Positions 51,884 to 61,937 are shown, counted from the stretch's first letter. The stretch is 64,000 bases of DNA from Pseudoalteromonas luteoviolacea H33-S (GCF_001625695.1 NZ_AUXY01000133.1:124001-188000), one strand, 5' to 3'. A program made the numbers and translations. The notes: generated by a model from the sequence alone, not told the origin.

Positions 51884-54800
51884 GTGCGTAAGTTAGGATT
51901 TATATTTACCTTGGTCGGCTGTCAAGCTTTTATGTGTGACGCTAGAGCACAACAGGTTTCGCCGTTTCCATACCAATATGAAGGTTACCATATACATTTA
52001 TCAGACCAACCCGCTGATATTCAATATAAATTAAACAAAACTAAGGAAGTAGATACGTCGTCTACCTTCAAACATTATGATTTGTACTTGGATGATGTAA
52101 AGGTATATGACAGTACATTGGTTTTAAAAAAAACACAGGACGGTAACGGGCAGCTAATATCTGGAAATTTAAGCTTTGTAAGTCAATTAACAGAAAGCTT
52201 AGCAAGTTTGAAAATAAAGAAGCCTAAGTTTAATTACAAAGATGATTATGTCATGGAGCATGTTTTACAGACTTATCCATTTGTATCAGATGTGGCACAG
52301 GTTAATCGCTTAGTTGTTTTAGGTAGGCAACAAAAACTTCATTTTATTTATCAAGTCGAAGTAAAATCAAAGGAGCAAAGACGCCAGTTTATTACCTTGG
52401 ATAGTCTAACTTTAAAGCAGTTAGGTGTATCTGTCAGTAAATATGCTTTCTCAGAACATCATGATGAGAGCTATCACCCGGTAGCAACAACAACTGGGAA
52501 TTACAAACTTGGTCTAAACTGCCACCAAGCTCCAAACATGCCAACTCAAAAATGCCAAAATACTGTTTTACCGCTTGAGCACCCCATCACACAGCAGTTT
52601 TTTCCAGATGCGCCAATAGTCAGTAATATCTATTATCGAACAAATAACAACGCTGCATTTAGCGAGTTTGATGGTTATCCAATGGTTGTTAAGCTTCACG
52701 ATAATCGATGCACTTTTCAAAACAACTGGGTTGAAACATACCTTGGTAGCGCTTTAGAACCATATTCATACGCATGTCCAGATGGTGTTGAAGAGGCCCA
52801 CGGTATCAGTGGTAATCCATACTTTTATTATTTTTTAAAAGGTGCATTTAAAACGGTAAATGACGGTCATTTTTTTGGTGGTATTACTGCCCAAACCTTG
52901 CATTATCACTTTAAACAGTTGTTTCCAAACCAGCAAAGCCGTTGTGAAAAGGAAGCGGGTTATTGCTTGAATAAAATAAAACAGCGTGTTGATGCAGGAA
53001 ATTTATATCAAAGCAGTTGGGACGGTGAATTTACAAATTATGCAGGAGGAACAAAGGGCTCCCCATTTCCACATGGTAGTTCATTGGATATTGTTGCTCA
53101 TGAAATCGGACATGCGATATTAGAGTGGAATACGAATAATATTATTTCAGGCTTTAATTTTGAAGATGAGCCAGTAGAACTTCGTGCGAAGAGAAGTGCA
53201 TTACATGAGAGTTTTTCGGATATGACAGCGATTGCTGTTAAAGATTATTACGCTCGGCATTTGCAAGCAGAGCCTTTTGATTCTAACTGGGTGCACTCTG
53301 CAATTTATTCGAAACTATACGATCAAAATGAAATGCTTTGGGCAATAGGCTTTGACGCAAGATTGTCTGATACATTTTCTCGACATGCAGCTATGCCGAG
53401 GCTTGATGGCGTTAGCATGGATGACTATAGAGAGTATGATCAGACTGTGGGGTCGCATCAACGTGCTGGCGCGTTAAATAAATTGTTCTATTTAATCGCT
53501 TCCAGTGATGGTTGGGATATTCAGCGAGCATATCAGCTAGTGTTAAAAGCCATGACAGGGTGTTTTTCAGCCACAGCAGGTATGTATGAAGCCTCGCAAT
53601 GTATTATTGCAGTGGCTGATGCTCCTGATGCAGAACATATTACACAGCTCGCTGAAAAAGTTGGATTTATAGCGACTGACAAAGAGCATACTCAATTAAA
53701 TGTATCTATTGATCGCCGATATGGCAGCCTAAGGTATGACTTTAGTGATATGAGGGTTTCACAAGACAATACTTCGGTTGTCGAGGTTCAAATTGGTTCA
53801 AATCCCGTTATGAGATGGACACCAGATAATGAACTCGTTTGGCAGGGTATCATCGCTGGGCAACATACACTGGGTGCAGGTGAACATGACTTATCATGGT
53901 ATGTTGAGCTTAATGATGGCACAGAATTAGAAACTAAAAGGTTGGTGAGTTTATTTGACGGCGTATTATGTAAACCACAAGGTATTAGCGATCAGTATAT
54001 TACTAGCCTTTCAATTAATGCCCAAAACCATGAAGTAGAGCAAGGTTTTAATGAGTTGACCAGACTCGATCCAGTTTTTAAACAAAGCGGTTTAAACATA
54101 GATTTTATTGGCCTTAATCCCGAGATATCGATATCTACTTATTTGGATTTGGACAGAAATGGGTATTTTGATACTAATAGTGAAAAAATGGTCAATCAGA
54201 GCAGTCAGGAAGGTGAGTTTGTCTTTGATCTCGCTCAGTATCAAAAATTGGGTGCTGGACCTATTGTAGTAAGGTTTGTGTTATCTGCACAAGAAGAAAC
54301 CTCTAGTTGCGCAGGTTTAACCAATGCGCAAGTGATTGATCTAAATATAACATTACGTGAAGGTCATTACATTGCTCCGGATATTGATTTTGGCTACAAA
54401 CAGAAAAACAGTGAGATCCACTTATCTATCAATCAAGACTTCACTAGTGCGTATTCTTTTAGATGGGTTTTTGGTAATGAAGAAATAGAAACCTCTGAAT
54501 ACCATATTGTAAAATCAATGCCGCAGACATCAGAAGTGACGTTAATACTGCTCTATCATGGTGTCGAGGTGAACCGTGTCGATAAAAGTGTAGCTGTATT
54601 ACCAGAACCAGCGTTTTCTATTGATTGTCAGCAAAATGGTACGGAATGTAAGTTATTATTGGTAGGTGACTTACCAAGCAATATCACTCGGTTTGCGTGG
54701 AAAATAGATGACCAGCACTTCACTAGCAGTAATGACTTTCTAATTTATGACTTTGGTACAACAGGACTGAAAAATGTCACTGCATTACTCACCCTGCAAG

Positions 54801-55648
54801 GCGCCTCTGTTATATTTGAACGGTCACAGTCTATTGAGTTAAAAGAAGTTGTGGATTTTGATGTTGATGTACAGCAAGAAAACAATGACTTCATACTAAA
54901 TATCTCAAAAGCACTTCCGGCTAGTTATTCGTTAATTTGGGTGGTTAATGGCATCGAATATCCGCATAGTCAAACTGGAACTATTTTAACTGCGTTGTCC
55001 CCTCAAGACAGTGTAAGCTATATATTGCAAAAAGATGGTGAATCAATTTTTGAGAAACGTATTGATATTGCTCATGTAAATGACCCTAACTTGAAGATTG
55101 GATGCCAAAGTAACGGCCTAGAATGCAAGTTTTTAGCAGAGCATCAGTCTACTGCCACTGATATAAAGTATGTGTGGGACTTTGGTGATGGCACTGTTAT
55201 AGAAAATAATGCACAAAGCATTAATTACAGTTATCAGGAAGCTGGAGAATACATTGCGAATATTACGCTTGTCATTGATGGAAGAGCGAGGTTTACTGCT
55301 CAACTATTGGTAAAAGTCGACGTAATTAAACCTTTAATAAATATCGGTTTTAAGCAACACAATCAAACATTGTCTCTGAGCGCTTCAGGTGAGGTACATG
55401 ATGGGATGGCATTTCAGTGGTTGATCAACAATGAAATAAGATACGGTCAGACGATTGATTATGATTTTCCTGACAAAACACAAATAACAAGTATCAAGCT
55501 TACTGTGTATGAAAAGGAGCAAGAGGTGCTTGAGGTTTTTGAGAATATTCAGGTCTTTGAAAGTTCTGGGTTAGATTTTAAGTGGGCTCAAGACAATTCA
55601 GAAGAGCCACTACAGTTTAGTTTTTCTATACAGAAGGGCATGAACTAA
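51884..55648 (+). CDS. secreted M4-family metalloprotease with C-terminal PKD-like domains
   Basis: A signal peptide (ending near DARAQQ) is followed by a propeptide (about residues 25-220) and an M4 catalytic domain. The zinc motif is VAHEIGHAILEW (His 406, 410), the third ligand Glu lies in ALHESFSDMTAIA (about 442), and the active-site His is in VGSHQRAGALNKLFYL. Residues from about 620 to the end are a series of Ig/PKD-like repeats; one is a clear PKD domain (YVWDFGDGTVIEN). The start is GTG at 51884, preceded by AGGAAGGA; the longer frame from 51788 would add 32 residues before the signal peptide. It should degrade extracellular protein. No C-terminal sorting tail is visible. Confidence 0.88.
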   Translation: MRKLGFIFTLVGCQAFMCDARAQQVSPFPYQYEGYHIHLSDQPADIQYKLNKTKEVDTSSTFKHYDLYLDDVKVYDSTLVLKKTQDGNGQLISGNLSFVSQLTESLASLKIKKPKFNYKDDYVMEHVLQTYPFVSDVAQVNRLVVLGRQQKLHFIYQVEVKSKEQRRQFITLDSLTLKQLGVSVSKYAFSEHHDESYHPVATTTGNYKLGLNCHQAPNMPTQKCQNTVLPLEHPITQQFFPDAPIVSNIYYRTNNNAAFSEFDGYPMVVKLHDNRCTFQNNWVETYLGSALEPYSYACPDGVEEAHGISGNPYFYYFLKGAFKTVNDGHFFGGITAQTLHYHFKQLFPNQQSRCEKEAGYCLNKIKQRVDAGNLYQSSWDGEFTNYAGGTKGSPFPHGSSLDIVAHEIGHAILEWNTNNIISGFNFEDEPVELRAKRSALHESFSDMTAIAVKDYYARHLQAEPFDSNWVHSAIYSKLYDQNEMLWAIGFDARLSDTFSRHAAMPRLDGVSMDDYREYDQTVGSHQRAGALNKLFYLIASSDGWDIQRAYQLVLKAMTGCFSATAGMYEASQCIIAVADAPDAEHITQLAEKVGFIATDKEHTQLNVSIDRRYGSLRYDFSDMRVSQDNTSVVEVQIGSNPVMRWTPDNELVWQGIIAGQHTLGAGEHDLSWYVELNDGTELETKRLVSLFDGVLCKPQGISDQYITSLSINAQNHEVEQGFNELTRLDPVFKQSGLNIDFIGLNPEISISTYLDLDRNGYFDTNSEKMVNQSSQEGEFVFDLAQYQKLGAGPIVVRFVLSAQEETSSCAGLTNAQVIDLNITLREGHYIAPDIDFGYKQKNSEIHLSINQDFTSAYSFRWVFGNEEIETSEYHIVKSMPQTSEVTLILLYHGVEVNRVDKSVAVLPEPAFSIDCQQNGTECKLLLVGDLPSNITRFAWKIDDQHFTSSNDFLIYDFGTTGLKNVTALLTLQGASVIFERSQSIELKEVVDFDVDVQQENNDFILNISKALPASYSLIWVVNGIEYPHSQTGTILTALSPQDSVSYILQKDGESIFEKRIDIAHVNDPNLKIGCQSNGLECKFLAEHQSTATDIKYVWDFGDGTVIENNAQSINYSYQEAGEYIANITLVIDGRARFTAQLLVKVDVIKPLINIGFKQHNQTLSLSASGEVHDGMAFQWLINNEIRYGQTIDYDFPDKTQITSIKLTVYEKEQEVLEVFENIQVFESSGLDFKWAQDNSEEPLQFSFSIQKGMN

Positions 55649-55657
55649 AATGTTTAA

Positions 55658-55681
55658 GCCCGTTGCGATTTGCATACGGGC
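55658..55681. other. inverted repeat between convergent genes
   Basis: GCCCGT and ACGGGC form a 6-base stem around a 12-base loop between the protease and rlmA stops. The T tract is poor on both strands. A weak terminator is possible. Confidence 0.4.
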
Positions 55682-55692
55682 CTAATTGTTAA

Positions 55693-56502
55693 TCACTTTA
55701 CTAATTTTTTGTACTGAGTGATTAAAAACGAAAAGGTAATATCATGAACGTCTTTGCGAGAGAGCTCTTCGTAATGAGAAGCTTTAAATTTCCATGCAAA
55801 AGGCGTCATTTGAATTAAGTGCTTAACAATATCAGTCGCGACTGCCTGATTATCTTCAACCAGTGTTTGTTCAATCACTTCAAAGTCTTGTGGACATTCC
55901 GGCGCTTCATGTAAGTGCACGTTATCATAAATTTTTTGTTTTAGTTCAAACAAATGCTTAGGGCCAGGCCCAACAACGATGAGTGTGCCATCGTCTTGTA
56001 ACAAACGAGCAGACTCTTGTGCAAATACTGGTGCGAATATACTTAATACCACATCCGCCTGTTTGCCCTTAAATGGCGCGTCTTTACTTGAAGCGACACT
56101 AAAGTGTGGTTTTTCATAACGCTTTGCAGCATATTTTACAGCAGGTTTACTGATATCTAATCCATACACTTGGGTCGAATCTGGCACTTTAGCCGCGATT
56201 GCGTGAGTGTAGAAACCTTCTCCACAGCCAAGGTCTATCACGATATTAGGGTTTTTACTTGTGATGAGCTCTGCCAGGGATTGCTGCAAAAAGCGGTAGT
56301 GGCTCGTAGCAAAAAATGCACGTCTGGCCTGCACCATATCAAGATTATCGCCTGGTTGCTTAGAGCGTTTAAACTGTACAGGCAATAAATTGATATAGCC
56401 TTCTTTTGCAAAGTCGAATTGATGACGGTTAATGCAGCCCAGTGTATTGTTTGTCTGTGTTAATGCCTCTGAGCAAATAGGGCAGCGGTAATCTAATGTC
56501 AT
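55693..56502 (-). CDS. rlmA: 23S rRNA (guanine(745)-N1)-methyltransferase
   Basis: RlmA methylates G745 of 23S rRNA. The N-terminal zinc finger is YRCPICSEAL with CINRHQFDFAKEGYINLL, and the SAM-binding site is VIDLGCGEGFYTHAI. The family linker KQPGDNLDMVQARRAF is conserved. The length of 269 residues equals E. coli RlmA. It overlaps the upstream membrane-protein gene by 4 bases (ATGA), so they are co-transcribed. Confidence 0.93.
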   Translation of the reverse strand: MTLDYRCPICSEALTQTNNTLGCINRHQFDFAKEGYINLLPVQFKRSKQPGDNLDMVQARRAFFATSHYRFLQQSLAELITSKNPNIVIDLGCGEGFYTHAIAAKVPDSTQVYGLDISKPAVKYAAKRYEKPHFSVASSKDAPFKGKQADVVLSIFAPVFAQESARLLQDDGTLIVVGPGPKHLFELKQKIYDNVHLHEAPECPQDFEVIEQTLVEDNQAVATDIVKHLIQMTPFAWKFKASHYEELSRKDVHDITFSFLITQYKKLVK

Positions 56503-57122
56503 CTATCTAAATATTCCTGATCATAAAAAGTCCTAACCCAATTAGGACGATAAGTGATCATTAATGTGATGGCCATGCCATTTAACATGGCTTCAGGGAA
56601 CCACATGATCACTGAGTAAAACATATAGTTGTATTGCAACGTTTGCCAGTCGTATAGACCTAAGGTCCAATAGTAAACACTGGTAATTAGTATTTTACAG
56701 GCAGCAACAAGGCCTGCGCAAATAAATGCACATACAAAAATATATATAAAAAAATGTTTTGGCAGGTATTGGTAGCAAATAACAAAAAGACCATAACTGA
56801 TATAGACAGGAATAATCCCTGTTAGTAACCAAAACGAGAAGAAATCAACTGGTGTTGTAGCAAAAGCTAAGTGGAGTAGGGAAGCCAGTAGCGTGCTGAT
56901 TAAAGACAGTCGCCAGCCAAGCACCAAAGTAACCGTTGTTATGGCCAATATATGGATATCCAAATGGGGGAGGATCCCCGCCTGTATTTTCCATAAAATA
57001 GCCATAACAAGCGCACAACATAATACACCTGTTTGTCTTTGCGGTGTTTTGAGTAGTGTTAATAGTTGTGTTTTATCAAAACTAACTACAAATGCGAACA
57101 AAGAAAACAGCATAGTTGCCAT
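56499..57122 (-). CDS. CbiM-like multi-spanning membrane protein
   Basis: This 207-residue protein has six or so membrane segments. ILPHLDIHILAITTVTLVLG resembles the substrate-specificity subunits (CbiM/NikM type) of energy-coupling factor transporters, and YSVIMWFPEAMLNGMAITL fits their C-terminal part. No ATPase or coupling subunits are nearby, so it may be a solitary family member of unknown ligand. It overlaps rlmA by 4 bases. The ATG at 57122 is used; one at 57113 is an alternative. Confidence 0.72.
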   Translation of the reverse strand: MATMLFSLFAFVVSFDKTQLLTLLKTPQRQTGVLCCALVMAILWKIQAGILPHLDIHILAITTVTLVLGWRLSLISTLLASLLHLAFATTPVDFFSFWLLTGIIPVYISYGLFVICYQYLPKHFFIYIFVCAFICAGLVAACKILITSVYYWTLGLYDWQTLQYNYMFYSVIMWFPEAMLNGMAITLMITYRPNWVRTFYDQEYLDR

Positions 57123-57163
57123 AAAATGTTACCTGTCATTATTAGGGCAAACTATCTCTGTGC

Positions 57164-57973
57164 TTAAATATCGAAAGTAGCCCAAATCGGTGCGTGATCT
57201 GAAGGCTTTTCAATACCTCTAAGCTCATAATCAATATCACTTTCTGTACAGGTTGCCATTAAGCTCTCTGTTGCAAGCACGACATCAATTCGCAGCCCTC
57301 TGTTATCGTTAAAGCCTTTAGAGCGGTAATCAAACCAAGAATATTTATCTTGTGCATCAGGTGTAAGTTCTCTAAAGGTGTCTTTTAATCCCCAATCCAT
57401 CAGCGTTTTTAGCCACTCACGTTCTTCTGGCTGGAATGAGCATTTACCGGTTTTTAGCCAGCGTTTCATATTTGGTTCGCCAATACCGATATCACTGTCT
57501 GTAGGTGAGATATTAATATCACCCATAACGACAAGATTAGCCTCTGGAGATTCGTTGTTATTGAGGTGAGTCATTAAATCTTTATAAAATTGACGTTTAT
57601 ATGGGAATTTAGTCTCATGACTAATGTTATCACCTTGTGGAAAGTAGCCATTCATTACAGTGACTTCTTTTCCATTGTCGCTCTCGAATACGCCCGTGAT
57701 CATACGTTTCTGCGCTTCTTCAGTATCTGTCGCAAACCCTTTCAGAATAGATTTGGCTGGTTTCTTTGATAGCAAAGCGACGCCGTAGTGGGCTTTTTGT
57801 CCATGAAAATAAACGTTATAACCCATGGCTTCTACATCGTCGATAGGGAATGCTTCGTCATGGACTTTTATTTCTTGAAGCCCTATTACATCTGGCTGAT
57901 GTTTGTCGATAAGTGCTTGTAGTTGGTGAAGCCTTGCTCTAAGACCATTGATATTGAAAGAGATAATTTTCAT
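57164..57973 (-). CDS. xthA: exodeoxyribonuclease III
   Basis: XthA is the major AP endonuclease and 3'-5' exonuclease of base excision repair. The signature blocks are SFNINGLRARLHQL, IGLQEIKVHDEAFP, NGYFPQGDN, VMGDINISPTDSDIG, and IDVVLAT and KPSDHAPIWA at the end. All catalytic residues of the EEP fold appear present. The length of 269 residues equals E. coli XthA (268). It lies 41 bases upstream of the CbiM-like gene on the same strand. Confidence 0.95.
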   Translation of the reverse strand: MKIISFNINGLRARLHQLQALIDKHQPDVIGLQEIKVHDEAFPIDDVEAMGYNVYFHGQKAHYGVALLSKKPAKSILKGFATDTEEAQKRMITGVFESDNGKEVTVMNGYFPQGDNISHETKFPYKRQFYKDLMTHLNNNESPEANLVVMGDINISPTDSDIGIGEPNMKRWLKTGKCSFQPEEREWLKTLMDWGLKDTFRELTPDAQDKYSWFDYRSKGFNDNRGLRIDVVLATESLMATCTESDIDYELRGIEKPSDHAPIWATFDI

Positions 57974-58153
57974 ATTAGAAAGTCATTTTTAAATAAAAAC
58001 GAGTGTAACACTTTTGCTGGTGGGATAGTTGAAAAGTTTACGGATACTCATGACTTGTTTGTTAATTATTTAGAACGATTTGCATAGTTAAAGCGATGTG
58101 TTTATGAATATGTTAATTGATCATTAAATGTTCAGAAAAGTTTGTTTTTATCA

Positions 58154-58181
58154 TTTACAGCGTGATTTTTGGTTATATAAT
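58154..58181 (+). promoter_or_regulatory. sigma-70 promoter of the small secreted protein gene
   Basis: TTTACA (58154-58159) and TATAAT (58176-58181) are 16 bases apart, about 30 bases before the start codon. The -10 box is perfect. Confidence 0.6.
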
Positions 58182-58211
58182 GCGCAGCAATTCGTTCATC
58201 CGAGGTAAATT

Positions 58212-58655
58212 ATGTTTAAATCTTTCACTGTTGCTGCACTTATTTCTCTAATATCTACGACTGCTTTTGCATCTCAAGCTCAAAGCTTTAAAGCAAGTAA
58301 TGCATCTGCAATCTCAAAAGTATGTGAGGTTGCTGCAAATCAAGGCCTAAGTGCTGCACGTAAAGAAGGTGCTCAGCAAGGCATATTCATCTCGCGATTT
58401 TCAGAAACAGTAAAGTGCAATGGTGAAGATATTCGCACATTCGCAAAAACGCAAAGTGATGTTCAAGTTGCTAGTCAACCTAGCAAGTCAAAGCTAGTTG
58501 CTAAAAATACGTCAGTTGCAACTGAGCTTTGTATGAAAGCTGCGAAAGAAGGCTTAGATAGTCTTAAAACTTATCGCGGTCAAGCGAGAAGCCTAAAATG
58601 TAATAACTTACCTGTTAAGCAGTTTGTTCAGCAAATTCATAGAGCTGCACTGTAA
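58212..58655 (+). CDS. small secreted protein with tandem Cys-containing repeat (DUF3718-like)
   Basis: The 147-residue protein has a signal peptide (ending TTAFAS) and two related halves: about 31-78 (SKVCEVAANQGLSAARKEG, then VKCNGEDIRTFAKT) and about 99-143 (TELCMKAAKEGLDSLKTY, then LKCNNLPVKQFVQQ). Each half has two Cys residues that could form a disulfide. It resembles the DUF3718 family as I remember it, which is common in Alteromonadales and has no known function. It is monocistronic, with a clear promoter and terminator. Confidence 0.85.
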   Translation: MFKSFTVAALISLISTTAFASQAQSFKASNASAISKVCEVAANQGLSAARKEGAQQGIFISRFSETVKCNGEDIRTFAKTQSDVQVASQPSKSKLVAKNTSVATELCMKAAKEGLDSLKTYRGQARSLKCNNLPVKQFVQQIHRAAL

Positions 58656-58679
58656 ACCAAATATAATCAATTTTTAATT

Positions 58680-58708
58680 AAGCCTGACACATCGTGTTGG
58701 GCTTTTTT
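58680..58708 (+). terminator. terminator of the small secreted protein gene
   Basis: AAGCCTGACA and TGTTGGGCTT pair over 10 bases (two G-T pairs) with loop CATCG, followed by a T tract. Confidence 0.88.
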
Positions 58709-58870
58709 ATTTTCTGTTATTTTACCTTTCATAATTTAAATCATTTCTCTTTTATTTCCCGTTGGTAACACCTGTAAGTTATACCCTCTCAATTGTGTTT
58801 TTATTGTTTTTTCTATGTGTTATAAAGGTTAATTAGATGTTTTATTTAATAACACTACGGAGAAGAAAAA

Positions 58871-61537
58871 ATGAAAAAGGGGATTACGCTAATTGCATCT
58901 GCAGTAAGTATTGCGTTACTAGGAGGGGCAAGTCCAAGTTACGCGAATGAAAATGAAGTGGAGCGTATTGAAGTAACAGGATCGCATATAAAGCGTTCGG
59001 ACCTCGAAGGGCCATCGCCAATTCAAACAATCTCAGCAGGGGATTTAGCTGCGACTGGTTCAACTGACCTCATCGGTGCTTTACAAAAACTACCCGTTGC
59101 TGGTGCTGGTACCTTCAGTACACAAGGTAACTCAAGTGATGATACAGCTAACGGCGGTTCAAGCGTTGCGTTAAGAGGGTTAGGGGCATCATCAACACTG
59201 GTATTGATTAACGGTCGCCGTGTTGCTGTTAGTCCATTTGCTAAAGATATTGAAACATCTTTTGTAGACTTAAATACAATTCCTGTGTCTTCGGTAAAAA
59301 GAATAGATGTGTTAAAAGACGGTGCATCAGCGACTTATGGTTCTGATGCGGTTGCCGGTGTAATTAACATTGTATTGCGTGATGACATCGATGGTTTTGA
59401 AGTGGCGGGTAAGATTTCTGACACCGCTGATGGTGGAGCAGAAGAAGAAAACTTTACACTATTGTGGGGTAGCTCAACAGACAAAGGGCATCATAACTTC
59501 TCTCTGGATTACTTTAAGCGCGGCGATGTATTTTATGCGGATAGAGACTATGCATCTACGGCTGACCAAAGATTCAGAGGGGGTAATAACGCCCTGAGTT
59601 CATCGGGTATTCCGGGCAGTATTGAAGTGGTTAGAGACAGAGTAACTGACGCTCAATGGGAAGGATTGGAAGTTGCACGTGTCGAAGATGATGGCACTAT
59701 TGTGAGAAAAACTCTGTATGCTGACGTGTTTGGAAATGACAAATGCCCAACGGATTTGATTATTGGTGATATTTGTCGTTACGACTATGCTCCGCATATG
59801 ACGTTAATCCCATCTACAGAGCGTATTAGCTTCAATTATAATGGTGTACAAGAGATCACGGATGGTATTGAAGGCTTCGCGGAGTTCTCCGCACAGCATA
59901 CATCTACTTTCATTCAAGGTGCAGCGAGTCCAAGCTTTACAGAGTTATTTATGGATGGTGACAACCCGAATCACCCGCTTGCGGACCAACCCGATCACTT
60001 TCTTCATGGTGTAAATATTTCAATGCGTCGACGCACGGTTGATATCGGCAACCGTAAAAAAGACGTCGACTCAGAATATTATCGTGCTGTTATGGGTATG
60101 CGTGGCGAGTTTAAAGAGTGGGATTGGGAATTTGCATATTCTTCAATTCGCTCAAGTGCGGTTGAAAAAGGCTTTGATGGTTTCCCCAATAAGTTAAGAG
60201 CACAAGCGGCTATTGACAGTGGCGAATGGAACCCGTTTGAGCCAAGCCAGAACTCACAAGCTGCGTTAGATAAAATCGAAACGACCACAACACGTTATGG
60301 TGCGTCAACGATGCAATCTTTTGATGCGACGATTTCAGGTGAGCTATTTGAATTTGGTGACGGTTATGTCGCAGCTGCGTTTGGTTTAGAACATCGCTAT
60401 GAAAAAATAGAAGATAACCCGGACAGCCAATATTTAAACGGTGAAATATTTGGTACTGAAGCGACACAAGCAAATGGTGACAGAGACAATACAGCGATAT
60501 TCGCAGAATTTAATGTGCCAGCGACTGAAAACCTAGAGTTACAATTAGCCTTAAGACACGAGGATTATAGTGACTTTGGTAACACGACAGATCCAAAAGT
60601 GGCATTTCGCTGGACACCACTTGAAGAAATTGTCGTGCGTGGCTCATGGGGCACAGCGTTTAGAGCACCTTCTTTGGTGCAGTTACACCTGGGCAAAACA
60701 GAAGAATCTCCGAGTGTTATAGACCGCGACCGCTGTAAAATTACCAAAGATCCATTAGATTGTGAGCCTTTTGAATATACAGCCGATGTTGCGGGTAATA
60801 AGGCCTTACAGCCAGAAGAGTCAACAAACTATAATTTAGGTGTTATTTGGCAGGCATCTGATGAATTTAGTATCGGTCTGGATTACTGGAACTATGACCA
60901 AGATAACCTGATTAAAAAAATTGGTGCTCAAGACATTGTAGATTGCTGCGGCGACGATTCAAGTCTAGTTATTAGAGATCCAAGTACAGGAGGCACGCCT
61001 GGTCGTATTCGTCGTATTAAAGATACATTCGTCAATATTGGTGGCAGAAAAACAGATGGTATCGATATTGACTTAGAGTATAGATTACCAACTCAAGATA
61101 TGGGTGAGTTTAAGTTTGGTTATAACGTTACTTATGTAATGAGTTATGATGAAGAGCTGGTCCAAAACGATGCGAATGGCAATCCGCTTACTGTTATAGA
61201 AGACGAAAATGGCGAGTATCAGCACCCAGATATGCGTTGGAATGCACGAGTAGATTGGGCGCTAGATGATTGGGTAGCTAATTTTAGTGTGAATTACATT
61301 GATTCATATAATGATTTAGCTGATAGCGATGGTAATAAATTTAAAATTGATTCTTGGACAACGATAGACACCAGTGTCACATATATTGGCTATGAACAAT
61401 TAACTTTGACCGTGGGTGCATCCAACTTGACTAATGAAGAAGCACCATTTGCGCCGTCTGAAACAATGGGTGTAGATAACAAAACCCATAGTATTCTTGG
61501 TAGACAGGCTTATCTGAAGTTTGCTTACAAGTTTTAA
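58871..61537 (+). CDS. TonB-dependent outer-membrane receptor
   Basis: A signal peptide ends near SPSYA. The TonB box region (VERIEVTGSHIKRSDLEG), the plug domain (VALRGLGASSTLVLINGRR and DVLKDGASATYGSDAVAGV) and a 22-strand barrel follow. The protein ends in YLKFAYKF with the aromatic C-terminal residue of outer-membrane barrels. The length of 888 residues is usual for the large oligosaccharide/peptide-type receptors of Alteromonadales. The substrate is unknown. No transport genes are adjacent, no Fur-box-like sequence is seen upstream, and it has its own terminator. GGAGAAG precedes the ATG. Confidence 0.95.
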   Translation: MKKGITLIASAVSIALLGGASPSYANENEVERIEVTGSHIKRSDLEGPSPIQTISAGDLAATGSTDLIGALQKLPVAGAGTFSTQGNSSDDTANGGSSVALRGLGASSTLVLINGRRVAVSPFAKDIETSFVDLNTIPVSSVKRIDVLKDGASATYGSDAVAGVINIVLRDDIDGFEVAGKISDTADGGAEEENFTLLWGSSTDKGHHNFSLDYFKRGDVFYADRDYASTADQRFRGGNNALSSSGIPGSIEVVRDRVTDAQWEGLEVARVEDDGTIVRKTLYADVFGNDKCPTDLIIGDICRYDYAPHMTLIPSTERISFNYNGVQEITDGIEGFAEFSAQHTSTFIQGAASPSFTELFMDGDNPNHPLADQPDHFLHGVNISMRRRTVDIGNRKKDVDSEYYRAVMGMRGEFKEWDWEFAYSSIRSSAVEKGFDGFPNKLRAQAAIDSGEWNPFEPSQNSQAALDKIETTTTRYGASTMQSFDATISGELFEFGDGYVAAAFGLEHRYEKIEDNPDSQYLNGEIFGTEATQANGDRDNTAIFAEFNVPATENLELQLALRHEDYSDFGNTTDPKVAFRWTPLEEIVVRGSWGTAFRAPSLVQLHLGKTEESPSVIDRDRCKITKDPLDCEPFEYTADVAGNKALQPEESTNYNLGVIWQASDEFSIGLDYWNYDQDNLIKKIGAQDIVDCCGDDSSLVIRDPSTGGTPGRIRRIKDTFVNIGGRKTDGIDIDLEYRLPTQDMGEFKFGYNVTYVMSYDEELVQNDANGNPLTVIEDENGEYQHPDMRWNARVDWALDDWVANFSVNYIDSYNDLADSDGNKFKIDSWTTIDTSVTYIGYEQLTLTVGASNLTNEEAPFAPSETMGVDNKTHSILGRQAYLKFAYKF

Positions 61538-61561
61538 ATACTTAAATTTTTAAAATATCAT

Positions 61562-61590
61562 GCCCAACTGTAAATTGTTGGGCTTTTTTT
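61562..61590 (+). terminator. terminator of the TonB receptor gene
   Basis: GCCCAAC and GTTGGGC form a 7-base stem with an 8-base loop, followed by seven T residues. Confidence 0.9.
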
Positions 61591-61670
61591 CGCTGAATTT
61601 TACAGCACCTATCTTTGAATAGTGTTTCATTACTTCTACTCTTTAACTTATTAGCCGAAGGGTTTTCGCG

Positions 61671-61937
61671 ATGTATTGCTTTAAATTTATCGTTACTGGC
61701 ACTGTTCAAGGTGTTGGGTTTAGGTATCACACCAAAATAACAGCCCATACATTAGGGTTGGCTGGCTATGCTAAAAATTTACCAGATAGAAGTGTTGAAG
61801 TTGTTGCTGCTGGAAACCCTGACAAAATAGCGCAATTAGAGTTGTGGTTGCAAAAAGGCCCTGTAATGGCGAAAGTAAGTTCTGTTACTCGAGAAAAAGT
61901 AGATTATTTAGTGGGCGATGACTTCGAAATTTATTAA
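61671..61937 (+). CDS. acylphosphatase
   Basis: This 88-residue enzyme hydrolyses carboxyl-phosphate bonds such as those in acetyl phosphate and 1,3-bisphosphoglycerate. The catalytic Arg is in GTVQGVGFRYHTK and the catalytic Asn in GLAGYAKNLPDRSVEV, both conserved. The length is typical. It stands alone between the TonB receptor and a shared terminator, converging with gltA. Acyl phosphates made by Pta and Gap in this window are possible substrates, but no regulatory link is seen. Confidence 0.94.
   Translation: MYCFKFIVTGTVQGVGFRYHTKITAHTLGLAGYAKNLPDRSVEVVAAGNPDKIAQLELWLQKGPVMAKVSSVTREKVDYLVGDDFEIY

Noticed and set aside
61366..61379. AGACACCAGTGTCA inside the TonB receptor gene, similar to the LacI-type operator
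   Set aside because: It has two mismatches, is deep in coding sequence near the 3' end and is explained by codons for Asp-Thr-Ser-Val-Thr. I treat it as chance.
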